From positions 1-8,505 of the forward strand of contig CAJLZR010000028.1 in the NCBI GenBank assembly GCA_905211185.1: a stretch of DNA of 8,505 nt, read 5' to 3'. How positions within the stretch are numbered: position 1 is the stretch's first letter; each line of letters opens with the position of its first letter. This document shows positions 1 to 6,383 of the stretch, piece by piece. The notes under the pieces were generated by a model. The model made no database searches and was not told the origin of the DNA. It saw only the letters and a program-made list of their open reading frames with translations. This DNA comes from an uncultured Oscillospiraceae bacterium (GTDB taxonomy: Bacteria > Bacillota_A > Clostridia > Oscillospirales > Acutalibacteraceae). A program made the position numbers and the translations under genes.

Positions 1-272
1 ATTCCCGCAATCTCCCAATGGCCGATAATCGTATCTTTTCCGTTAGATACCTCTTTCATTTTGGCAAAAGAAGCCGTTGGATTTTCGTAACTTTTTGCGT
101 AATCCATACCGTCAATATTAAAAAGTCCCATTTTTTCCATATTTGGCATATTAAAGTTTTTGTTATTAAAACACGCTTTCATCGTGTTACTGCCGGCATC
201 ACCATACTTATCGGCATCCGGCATTTCGCCAATTCCAACACTATCGAGAACTATTAAAAAAACTCTTTTCAT
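1..272 (-). CDS. deoB: Phosphopentomutase, N-terminal part (runs off the left edge)
   Basis: The first 90 residues are visible and the gene continues beyond base 1. The protein opens MKRVFLIVLDSVGIGEMPDA, the signature of DeoB, a cytosolic metalloenzyme of the alkaline-phosphatase superfamily. It interconverts ribose/deoxyribose 1-phosphate and 5-phosphate and links nucleoside breakdown to central metabolism. Asp10 is in the position of the first metal ligand of the family. The later GKDTIIGHWEIAG block contains Thr81, which aligns with the phosphorylated active-site threonine of characterised DeoB; many homologues have a second Thr two residues on, here Ile. The ATG at 272 is chosen because GCGAGG lies 7 nt upstream. 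An in-frame ATG at 278 is almost touching that site. The gene starts 27 nt after the parC-like stop with no terminator between them, so it is probably the third gene of that operon. Recognition is very secure; the missing 3' part cannot be judged. Confidence 0.95.
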   Translation of the reverse strand, partial: MKRVFLIVLDSVGIGEMPDADKYGDAGSNTMKACFNNKNFNMPNMEKMGLFNIDGMDYAKSYENPTASFAKMKEVSNGKDTIIGHWEIAG

Positions 273-299
273 AAACATACCTCGCAATATTTTATATTG

Positions 300-2543
300 T
301 TAAAGCTTGAGTTGTTCACAACTTTCATCGCTTGAGGAAGGAAGTTTTCCTGCAGACGGAATATTTTTTGCACGGTAGACGGAATAATTTACGAACATGC
401 CATCTTTATATTCCTCCGCCGAAATCACTCTATGGCCTTTCTTTTGCCTCATAACCGCAACGCCTTGCGTACTTTTAGATTGCTTAATATTAACAAGTGC
501 GCTATCAAAAATCAAAATTTTACCTGATGAGGAAGTTAAAATAAAATCCTTATCTGCATGCTCATACAAAACACAAATTAATTCATCATTGGCGCTATAT
601 GCATTTATAAGCTTTTTGCGGTTTGTTTTTGTATAATACGCTTTCATATCAACTTTCGCAACTTTTCCGCTCTTATAAAAAAACATTGCAAATCCGCTGT
701 AATCATTGGTAACAACCATACATATAACTTTTTCGCCTTTTTCAAGTTCCAAAAACGCAGGTAAATACTCCCCGATATTACTGGATTTCGTATCACCAAA
801 TGAATACCCTCTTGATTTATATACTTGGCACTTATCGGTAAAAAACAAAAGCTCAGAGCGATTTGAACCTTGTATTTCGGCTATTATCTCATCATCACTT
901 TTTAGTTTTTGCTCAGAATTCATCTTAAGCGATTGAGATGTTATTTTTTTGAAATATCCTTCTTTTGTTAGAAAAAACGTTACAGCATAATCCGAAACTA
1001 TCTCTTTTTCCTCGTAAACATCTATATTTTCCGCTTTTACTATATCGCTTTTACGTGATTCGGAATAATTTTTAGAAACTTCCTTTAGCTCTGCAACGAT
1101 TATATCGTAAATCTTTTTTTTTTCAGAAAGTATATTTTCAAGTTCTTTTATGTCAGATTTTAAACTTTCAATTTCACTCGTGCGCTTTAATATATATTCC
1201 CTGTTTAAATGTCTTAACTTTATTTCGGCCACAAATTCAGCTTGAGTTTCATTAATTTCAAAACCGCTCATTAAATTTGGAACAACCATACATTCTTCTT
1301 CGGTTTTACGAATTATTGCTATAGCTTTATCAATATCAACAAGTATTTTTTCAAGACCCTCAAGAAGATGAAGTTTATCCTTCTTTTTAGCTAAATCAAA
1401 TGCCGTTCTTCTTCTTATGCACTCAGACCTAAAAGCAAGCCATTCATCAAGTATCTCTTTAATACCCATAACCTTGGGAGTTCCGCCGACTAAAATATTA
1501 AAATTGCAAGAAAACGTATCCTCAAGCGATGTCAGCCTAAATAGCTTTGCCATGAGTTTATCAGGGTCGGTACCTCTTTTTAAATCGATCGTGATTTTAA
1601 GTCCATCGAGCCCCGTTTCGTCACGAATATCCGAAATTTCACGAACTTTTCCGAGTTTTGAAAGCTCAACCACTTTTTCAATTATCAATTCACTCGTGGT
1701 GGTAGGAGGAATATTTAATATATCTATACAATTATATTTTTTATCGTAAATATATTTTGCACGTACCTTTATGCCGCCCCGTCCGGTTTTGTAAATTTCG
1801 TTAATTTTATCTTTATCATAAATTATTTCTCCTCCGCCGGGAAAGTCGGGCGCAATAAGAGTCGAAGATACATCATGCTCATTATTTTTAATGTATGCAA
1901 TAGCCGTATCGCACACTTCTTTTAAATTAAAAGGACAAATGGAACTTGCCATTCCGACCGCTATTCCCGTATTCGAATTAACTAAAACAGACGGAAACGT
2001 ACACGGAAGCAGCGACGGCTCTTCCAAAGTATTATCATAGTTCGGAACAAAATCAACGGTATCTTTATCTATATCCTTAAAAAGCTCTTTGCAAATATTC
2101 TCGAGCTTTGCCTCCGTATATCTTGATGCCGCACACGCCATATCTCTTGAATAAAACTTACCAAAATTACCTTTTGAATCAACATAAGGGTGCAAAAGCG
2201 CTTCATATCCCCTGCTCATACGAACCATGGTATCGTAAATGGCGCTATCACCATGCGGGTTTAGCTTCATGGTTTGGCCTACTATATTTGCAGATTTAGT
2301 GCGAGTGCTGCCAAGCAGTCCCATTTTATACATGGTAAAAAGCAATTTTCTATGTGAAGGCTTAAAGCCGTCTATTTCAGGTATTGCGCGCGAAGTAATA
2401 ACGCTCATGGCATAGGGCATGTAGTTTTTTTCAAGTGTATCGGTTATGCCTTCCTCCACGACTTTACCTGCATTATATATAAATCCGTTAACACCGGATG
2501 AATTTGCCGTACTTTCTTTAGATTTTTTTCGTTTGATTGCCAA
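300..2543 (-). CDS. parC: DNA topoisomerase IV / gyrase-type subunit A (ParC-like)
   Basis: This 747-residue type IIA topoisomerase A subunit cuts and rejoins DNA as an A2B2 complex with the product of the upstream gene. It begins with a basic, low-complexity tail. The breakage-reunion domain follows, with YAMSVITSRAIPEIDGFKPS at 41-60 and NPHGDSAIYD at 95-104. The catalytic tyrosine is Tyr142, preceded by Arg141 (ASRYTEAKL). GIAVGMAS lies at 193-200. A lysine/glutamate-rich coiled-coil region spans about 380-490. From about 515 the C-terminus shows beta-pinwheel-like repeats (FFLTKEGYF, LLFFTDKCQVY, FFYKSGKVAKV, ILTSSSGKILIF) but no GyrA box (QRRGGKG), so I favour topoisomerase IV over gyrase. 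Length matches ParC (about 750). The normally invariant HPHGD is NPHGD here. Ser100 and Asp104, at the quinolone-determining positions, are the usual residues. The start is TTG at 2543, with GGAGG 10 nt upstream. It lies 19 nt after the parE-like stop. The parC/gyrA assignment rests on motifs only. Confidence 0.9.
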   Translation of the reverse strand: MAIKRKKSKESTANSSGVNGFIYNAGKVVEEGITDTLEKNYMPYAMSVITSRAIPEIDGFKPSHRKLLFTMYKMGLLGSTRTKSANIVGQTMKLNPHGDSAIYDTMVRMSRGYEALLHPYVDSKGNFGKFYSRDMACAASRYTEAKLENICKELFKDIDKDTVDFVPNYDNTLEEPSLLPCTFPSVLVNSNTGIAVGMASSICPFNLKEVCDTAIAYIKNNEHDVSSTLIAPDFPGGGEIIYDKDKINEIYKTGRGGIKVRAKYIYDKKYNCIDILNIPPTTTSELIIEKVVELSKLGKVREISDIRDETGLDGLKITIDLKRGTDPDKLMAKLFRLTSLEDTFSCNFNILVGGTPKVMGIKEILDEWLAFRSECIRRRTAFDLAKKKDKLHLLEGLEKILVDIDKAIAIIRKTEEECMVVPNLMSGFEINETQAEFVAEIKLRHLNREYILKRTSEIESLKSDIKELENILSEKKKIYDIIVAELKEVSKNYSESRKSDIVKAENIDVYEEKEIVSDYAVTFFLTKEGYFKKITSQSLKMNSEQKLKSDDEIIAEIQGSNRSELLFFTDKCQVYKSRGYSFGDTKSSNIGEYLPAFLELEKGEKVICMVVTNDYSGFAMFFYKSGKVAKVDMKAYYTKTNRKKLINAYSANDELICVLYEHADKDFILTSSSGKILIFDSALVNIKQSKSTQGVAVMRQKKGHRVISAEEYKDGMFVNYSVYRAKNIPSAGKLPSSSDESCEQLKL

Positions 2544-2562
2544 CTTAACTTCACCTCCAAAA

Positions 2563-4542
2563 TTAACTTATATCCAAATTATCAACATAAAGATGACCTG
2601 TTTCAATAATATGTTCTTTTCTTCCCGCCAAGTCATCACCGAGTAAAATATCAAAAACACGAGAAGTTTCCTCGGCATCTTCAGGCACAACTTTAATAAG
2701 CCTACGTGTTTTAGGGTTCATGGTGGTAAAATTCATCATATCGGGCTCGTTTTCGCCAAGTCCTTTAGAGCGCTGAATGGTATACTTTTCATTACCTATT
2801 TTTTTAATAAAATCTTCTTTTTCAGACTCATTATAAGCAAAATAAGTCTCGCTTTTGGTATTAATTTCATAAAGAGGAGATTCCGCAATAAAAACCTTGC
2901 CAACCTCAATTAATTTAGGAACAAGCCTATAGAGCATCGTAAGTAAGAGTGTACGAATTTGAAATCCATCTACGTCCGCATCGGTGCAAAGTATCACTTT
3001 ATTCCATTTTAAAGAGTCAAGATTAAAAGAAGATAAATCCTTGGAAGCCTTACCGGTCTTAACTTCCACTCCGCAACCTAAAACTCTTACCAAATCCGTT
3101 ATAATTTCACTTTTAAAAATCCTACCATAATCGGATTTTAAGCAATTAAGAATTTTACCTTTTATTGGAATTATCGCTTGGAAATTTGGGTCTCTTGCTT
3201 GTTTACAGGCACCCAAAGCCGAATCGCCCTCAACAATAAATAGCTCTCTTTCGTCAACGTCTTTGCTTCTGCAATCCACGAATTTGGCAACTCTGCTCGC
3301 CATATCCATACTGCCGGTTAGTTTTTTCTTTAGATTAAGACGCGTTTTTTCGGCATCTTCACGGCTACGTTTATTTATTAAAACTTGATTTGCTATTTTT
3401 TCCGCATCGTCGGGGTTTTCTATAAAGTAAACCTCCAAATGACGCTTTATCATCTGGGTAAGAGCTTCTTGAATACCTTTGTTTGTTATTGATTTTTTGG
3501 TTTGATTTTCGTAAGAGGTAACGGTTGAAAAAGAAGATATAATAACAACCAAGGAATCTTCTATATCCGAAAAACTAATTTTACTTTCGTTTTTATTATA
3601 CTTACCATTTTGTTTAAGATATGAATCAATCTGCGAAACAAAAGCGCTTTTAACGGCCTTTTCAGGCGCTCCGCCATGCTCTAAATAGCTTGAGTTATGG
3701 TAATACTCGAGCAAATTTATCTTGTTTGAAAACGCGACCGCAACCTGAGCTTTAAGTTTATAAAAAGGCTTATCTTCCCGATCTTTGACTTTAGTTTCAA
3801 GTTCCCAATTTTGAACAGGCGTTAAATAATCCTCGCCCAAAATTTCATTTGCATAATCGGAAACACCATTTTGATAGAAAAATTCCTGTTCTTTGGTTCC
3901 GTCTATATCTTGATATTTTAAAATAAATTTTATGCCGGAATTTACAACAGCTTGACGTTTTAAAACATCGGCAAAGTATTCATAAGGAACCGTGATATCC
4001 GTAAAAACCTCCAAATCAGGTTTCCATTTTATCTTAGAACCCGTATTTTTACGTTTATATTCTTCTTTTTGTAGTCCGCCTATATTCTTACCTTTTTCAA
4101 AATGAAGTTTATAAAGAAAACCATCACGCTTAATTTCAACGTCCATATACTCGGAAGCATACTGAGTCGAACAAAGTCCAAGGCCGTTAAGTCCCAGTGA
4201 ATACTCATAACTTTGCTGATTTAGGGTGTTGTACTTGCCGCCCGCATAAAGTTCACAAAACAAAAGCTCCCAGTTGAATTTTTCTTCCTTACTGTTATAA
4301 TCAACGGGAATTCCTCTGCCCTGATCTTCAATTTCAATGGAATTATCGATAAATCTTGTAACTTTTATTATATTTCCGTGGCCTTCCCTAGCCTCGTCAA
4401 TGGAATTCGAAAGTATCTCAAAAATAGAATGCTCGCAGCCCTCAAGCCCATCCGAGCCAAAAATAACTCCCGGGCGTTTGCGAACCCTATCCGCTCCTTT
4501 TAAAGAAGATATACTTTCGTTATCATATCTGTTTTTAGTCAA
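2563..4542 (-). CDS. parE: DNA topoisomerase IV / gyrase-type subunit B (ParE-like)
   Basis: This 659-residue ATPase subunit powers strand passage by the A subunit encoded just downstream. The GHKL ATPase domain has Glu42 and Asn46 in EILSNSIDEA, DQGRGIPV at 73-80, AGGKYN at 100-105 and a G-loop GLGLNGLG. The transducer domain carries the ATP-contacting QTK triad at 347-349. The TOPRIM domain follows, with EGDSA at 438-442 and DADVDG at 521-526, the acidic metal-binding residues. The C-terminal QRSKGLGENEP and FTTMNPKTRR are standard for the family. The length fits ParE (about 630-650) and excludes the long enterobacterial GyrB form. Differences from the usual consensus: GLHGVG is GLNGLG, and the EGGTH region reads LEHGGAPE. 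The start is TTG at 4542, with TAAGGAG 8 nt upstream; no better ATG is present. It is first in the probable parE-parC-deoB operon. ParE rather than GyrB is inferred from its partner's missing GyrA box. Confidence 0.9.
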   Translation of the reverse strand: MTKNRYDNESISSLKGADRVRKRPGVIFGSDGLEGCEHSIFEILSNSIDEAREGHGNIIKVTRFIDNSIEIEDQGRGIPVDYNSKEEKFNWELLFCELYAGGKYNTLNQQSYEYSLGLNGLGLCSTQYASEYMDVEIKRDGFLYKLHFEKGKNIGGLQKEEYKRKNTGSKIKWKPDLEVFTDITVPYEYFADVLKRQAVVNSGIKFILKYQDIDGTKEQEFFYQNGVSDYANEILGEDYLTPVQNWELETKVKDREDKPFYKLKAQVAVAFSNKINLLEYYHNSSYLEHGGAPEKAVKSAFVSQIDSYLKQNGKYNKNESKISFSDIEDSLVVIISSFSTVTSYENQTKKSITNKGIQEALTQMIKRHLEVYFIENPDDAEKIANQVLINKRSREDAEKTRLNLKKKLTGSMDMASRVAKFVDCRSKDVDERELFIVEGDSALGACKQARDPNFQAIIPIKGKILNCLKSDYGRIFKSEIITDLVRVLGCGVEVKTGKASKDLSSFNLDSLKWNKVILCTDADVDGFQIRTLLLTMLYRLVPKLIEVGKVFIAESPLYEINTKSETYFAYNESEKEDFIKKIGNEKYTIQRSKGLGENEPDMMNFTTMNPKTRRLIKVVPEDAEETSRVFDILLGDDLAGRKEHIIETGHLYVDNLDIS

Positions 4543-4596
4543 ATTTATATCTCCTTACACAACCAAAAATATTTGTAAACTGTTCCCAAGACTTTA

Positions 4597-4625
4597 ATTA
4601 TATATCAAACAGCATTTTGGGTCAA
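4597..4625 (-). promoter_or_regulatory. Sigma-A type promoter of the parE-parC-(deoB) operon
   Basis: On the minus strand the -35 box TTGACC (4625-4620) and a perfect -10 box TATAAT (4602-4597) are separated by exactly 17 bp. Transcription would start near 4590, leaving a leader of about 48 nt before the TTG start at 4542. This is the best-matched promoter in the window and the only one seen upstream of the topoisomerase genes. Confidence 0.75.
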
Positions 4626-4641
4626 ATTTTTGAGCTGTTTG
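4606..4641. repeat. Perfect 8-bp inverted repeat around the parE promoter -35 box
   Basis: CAAACAGC (4606-4613) and GCTGTTTG (4634-4641) are exact inverted copies separated by 20 bp. The first arm lies in the promoter spacer and the second lies just upstream of the -35 box. The outer arm also takes part in a second, smaller symmetry, CTGTT-TGTC-AACAG (4635-4648). The placement is what an operator for a dimeric regulator would show, but no regulator can be named and chance symmetry in AT-rich DNA is possible. Confidence 0.45.
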
Positions 4642-4673
4642 TCAACAGATATAATACCCTTACAAAAACCCAT

Positions 4674-4711
4674 TTATACAAAAAATCCTTACTCTCTGAG
4701 CAAGGATTTTT
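4674..4711 (-). terminator. Rho-independent terminator of the azlC-azlD operon
   Basis: AAAAATCCTT (4681-4690) pairs with AAGGATTTTT (4702-4711). A further G-T wobble and CTC/GAG pairs extend the stem to about 14 bp with a 3-nt loop. On the minus strand the stem ends in a run of six T (AAGGATTTTTTGT). It begins 4 nt after the azlD stop and lies upstream of the parE promoter, so it separates the two operons. The stem is nearly symmetric and would also end in T residues if read on the plus strand. Confidence 0.85.
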
Positions 4712-4714
4712 TAT

Positions 4715-5035
4715 TTATGCAATTAAACTTATAACGTAGTTTGCGATAAAAACCGCCACAGTTGAGGAAACCAAAACCGTCACTAACCCTTTTTCAAAGT
4801 ACGAAAGAATAACAGCCGTTATAACCCCGATTATTGCCGAAAGCGGACTACCGGTTGATTTGAAAACTTCCGGAAAAGTCAAAGAAGTTAAAACCGCATA
4901 AGGTATATATGCAAAAACAGAATTTAAAAATTTATTCTTTATTTTATTTTTAAACACAAACAGTGGAACTACCCTACAAATAAACATAGCCACTGCCATT
5001 GCAAGTATTGCGTATATAAGTTGCTGTGTACTCAT
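4715..5035 (-). CDS. azlD: AzlD-family membrane subunit of an amino-acid transporter
   Basis: This small hydrophobic protein of 106 residues is the typical AzlD size. Hydrophobic stretches at about 5-20, 38-55, 65-78 and 82-104 suggest four membrane segments. The motif CRVVPLFVF near residue 20 and the central FPEVF resemble the family pattern seen after the first helix and in the second. AzlD proteins act with AzlC in the cytoplasmic membrane; the pair was first linked to branched-chain amino-acid (4-azaleucine) export in Bacillus, but the substrate cannot be read from this sequence. The ATG at 5035 shares its A with the azlC stop (TAATG), and GGAGG lies 10 nt upstream inside azlC. This indicates translational coupling and matched amounts of the two subunits. 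The gene is last in its operon and is followed at once by a hairpin terminator. Confidence 0.88.
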   Translation of the reverse strand: MSTQQLIYAILAMAVAMFICRVVPLFVFKNKIKNKFLNSVFAYIPYAVLTSLTFPEVFKSTGSPLSAIIGVITAVILSYFEKGLVTVLVSSTVAVFIANYVISLIA

Positions 5036-5781
5036 TATTCTTCTTCCTCCTTATCCTCAACCGGAAATAAAACCGCACCGATAAGTGAAGTTGCAACAGC
5101 GCAGATAATGATAATCCATGCCGAACCGAGAACATTTTTGATTACGGGTATGCACTCTAAAACAGCACTGAGTGCCAAAGCCATCAAAACTACCACCAAA
5201 ACCGGTTTCGATTTTTTCGCCGGAGGAACAATTACAGAAATAAACATAGCGTAAACGACTATTCCAAGCGCTGCCAAAACTGATTTGGGCAAAAGACCCG
5301 TGGTAAAGCATCCAAGCGCATTTCCTATCACAAATCCAAGATACGGAACTGTTGCCAAACCAAATAAATAAGAAGCACCAAGCTTTCCTTTTTGCTGCAT
5401 GGCAAAACCAAAAATTTCGTCAGTGTTTAAAAGTCCAAATCCAAGCCTTTGAAGCGTGCCCATGCTTTTATCAAACTTTTGAGCTATGGTTATGGAAAAC
5501 AATATATATCTACAATTCATCACGAGCAGCGTAAGAGCATACATAATAGCCGCCGTTTCTCCGCCGCTAAAAAGGTTGATGGCCGCCAACTGGCCCGAAG
5601 CCGTATAAATTGCCATACTCATAAACTGCGCCATCCATGCACCTATTCCGGACTGCACCGCCGCAAATCCACACGCCATAGAGGCCGGTATATAACCAAG
5701 ACCTATCGGAATACCATCTTTAAACCCTTTCATGTACCCCATAGGTTTAGACGTTTGATTTTTAACCTGTTCCAATTGCAT
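5035..5781 (-). CDS. azlC: AzlC-family amino-acid permease, large subunit
   Basis: This 248-residue integral membrane protein belongs to the AzlC family, the larger partner of the AzlCD branched-chain amino-acid transporter. The family signature begins near the N-terminus with GFKDGIPIGLGYIPASMACG. It is followed by IYTASGQLAAINL in the second hydrophobic block, then by LVMNCRYILFS and LLNTDEIFGF. About six to seven hydrophobic segments follow one another, and the protein ends in an acidic tail (VEDKEEEE). The ATG at 5781 is preferred because AAGGTG lies 2-4 nt upstream; a GTG codon just before it (5784) falls inside that site and would add only one residue. The gene has its own promoter at 5833-5861 and overlaps azlD by one base. 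Transport of branched-chain amino acids is family knowledge; the actual substrate and direction here are inference. Confidence 0.9.
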   Translation of the reverse strand: MQLEQVKNQTSKPMGYMKGFKDGIPIGLGYIPASMACGFAAVQSGIGAWMAQFMSMAIYTASGQLAAINLFSGGETAAIMYALTLLVMNCRYILFSITIAQKFDKSMGTLQRLGFGLLNTDEIFGFAMQQKGKLGASYLFGLATVPYLGFVIGNALGCFTTGLLPKSVLAALGIVVYAMFISVIVPPAKKSKPVLVVVLMALALSAVLECIPVIKNVLGSAWIIIICAVATSLIGAVLFPVEDKEEEE

Positions 5782-5795
5782 CACACCTTTTGAAA

Positions 5796-5821
5796 ATATA
5801 GATATAAGTAGATATAGATAT
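5796..5821. repeat. Tandem 10-bp direct repeats in the azlC leader
   Basis: ATATAGATAT occurs at 5796-5805 and again at 5812-5821, a 16-bp period. The core TAGATAT also occurs a third time, at 5809-5815. The repeats fill the untranslated leader between the predicted azlC transcription start and its ribosome binding site. They could be a binding site, an RNA element or simple low-complexity sequence. Confidence 0.5.
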
Positions 5822-5824
5822 CGA

Positions 5825-5832
5825 GAGTACTC
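5825..5832. promoter_or_regulatory. 8-bp palindrome at the predicted azlC transcription start
   Basis: GAGTACTC is a perfect palindrome that abuts the -10 box (5833-5838) on its downstream side, where transcription should begin. It is a candidate operator half-site or core. Its short length means chance is a real alternative. Confidence 0.3.
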
Positions 5833-5861
5833 ATTATATTATGTTTGGTTCTAAAAATCAA
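5833..5861 (-). promoter_or_regulatory. Sigma-A type promoter of azlC-azlD
   Basis: On the minus strand the -35 box TTGATT (5861-5856) and the -10 box TATAAT (5838-5833) are spaced by 17 bp. The start would lie near 5826, giving a leader of about 45 nt. That is too short for a T-box or another large riboswitch. A-rich and T-rich tracts upstream could act as an UP element. Confidence 0.7.
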
Positions 5862-5869
5862 TAATCAAA

Positions 5870-5889
5870 TAAAAAAAATTATTTTTTTA
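5870..5889. repeat. A-tract/T-tract inverted repeat between divergent promoters
   Basis: TAAAAAAA (5870-5877) and TTTTTTTA (5882-5889) are inverted copies around ATTA. They lie in the 58-bp stretch between the -35 boxes of the divergent azlC and HIT promoters. Such tracts bend DNA and can serve as UP elements for both promoters. No coding potential is seen in 5782-6000. Confidence 0.5.
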
Positions 5890-5919
5890 ACTTTTATTAA
5901 CATATTTAAAACTATAATA

Positions 5920-5948
5920 TTGACAAAAAAACTTTCAAAATATAAAAT
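5920..5948 (+). promoter_or_regulatory. Sigma-A type promoter of the HIT-phosphoribosyltransferase unit
   Basis: A perfect -35 box TTGACA (5920-5925) is followed after 17 bp by TAAAAT (5943-5948), a one-mismatch -10 box. Transcription would start near 5955, about 46 nt before the HIT start codon. It is back to back with the azlC promoter. Confidence 0.7.
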
Positions 5949-6000
5949 ATCTCTTTGTGTTACATACTATTCAATTATATAAGTTGGGGGACTTACAAAT

Positions 6001-6339
6001 ATGGATTGTATTTTTTGTAAAATTGCAAATAAAGAAATACCCGCCAGTGTGGTATACGAAGACGATAAAATTTTAGCTTTTAAGGATTTGGAACCGGTAG
6101 CTCCAAAACATGTTTTAATAATACCAAAAAAACACATCGATTCCGCAAATAATATAAATGAAGGAAACTCGGAAATAATATCCCATATTTTTAAATGTAT
6201 TCCAAAAATAGCAAGCATGCTTGATTTGAAAAACGGATTTCGGATTATCAACAATTGCGGCGCTGATGGCGGACAAACCGTAAATCACATTCATTTTCAC
6301 TTAATCGGCGGCAAAAAACTTGGTTGGCCTCCGTGCTAA
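6001..6339 (+). CDS. HIT (histidine triad) family nucleotide phosphoramidase/hydrolase
   Basis: This complete 112-residue protein is of the HINT type. It opens CIFCKIANKEIPASVVYEDD, with Cys3 and Cys6 forming the zinc-binding CxxC of the family, together probably with His45 and His96. Residues 34-46 (APKHVLIIPKKHI) are the conserved core strand. GQTVNHIHFHLIGG holds the triad His96-x-His98-x-His100, where the middle histidine is the expected nucleophile. The end, LGWPPC, matches the usual LGWPP ending. HINT enzymes cleave AMP-amine and related acyl-adenylate bonds in the cytoplasm, releasing AMP; the true substrate is generally unknown. The ATG at 6001 has an unusual GGGGGA ribosome binding site about 9 nt upstream. 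The gene is first in a two-gene unit with an Apt-like phosphoribosyltransferase 44 nt downstream, consistent with a role in purine nucleotide turnover (inference). Confidence 0.95.
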   Translation: MDCIFCKIANKEIPASVVYEDDKILAFKDLEPVAPKHVLIIPKKHIDSANNINEGNSEIISHIFKCIPKIASMLDLKNGFRIINNCGADGGQTVNHIHFHLIGGKKLGWPPC

Positions 6340-6383
6340 TTTATTAAACCTACTAAATTACTAATATATAAGGTGACAACAAC

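Noticed and set aside
18..257. Plus-strand open frame of 79 codons at the left end
   Set aside because: It lies wholly antisense to deoB, has no family likeness and no ribosome binding site; the deoB frame explains the sequence.
285..299. CAATAT-TTT-ATATTG inverted repeat between parC and deoB as a terminator
   Set aside because: The stem is six mostly A-T pairs, with no T-tract after it on the minus strand; too weak to stop transcription.
397..1749. Several plus-strand open frames inside the parC-like gene
   Set aside because: They are antisense to a gene with clear catalytic motifs and translate to composition-biased, unrecognisable peptides.
4640..4645. A perfect TTGACA on the minus strand upstream of the parE promoter
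   Set aside because: No -10-like hexamer lies 15-19 bp downstream; the TTGACC at 4625-4620 with TATAAT is the functional-looking pair.
4578..4648. Possible LexA (SOS) boxes near the parE promoter, from repeated ACAG/CTGTT words
   Set aside because: No full GAAC-N-GTTC type palindrome of the Gram-positive LexA pattern is present.
5782..5830. T-box or amino-acid riboswitch in front of azlC
   Set aside because: The predicted leader is only about 45 nt, with no specifier stem, T-box sequence or terminator/antiterminator pair.
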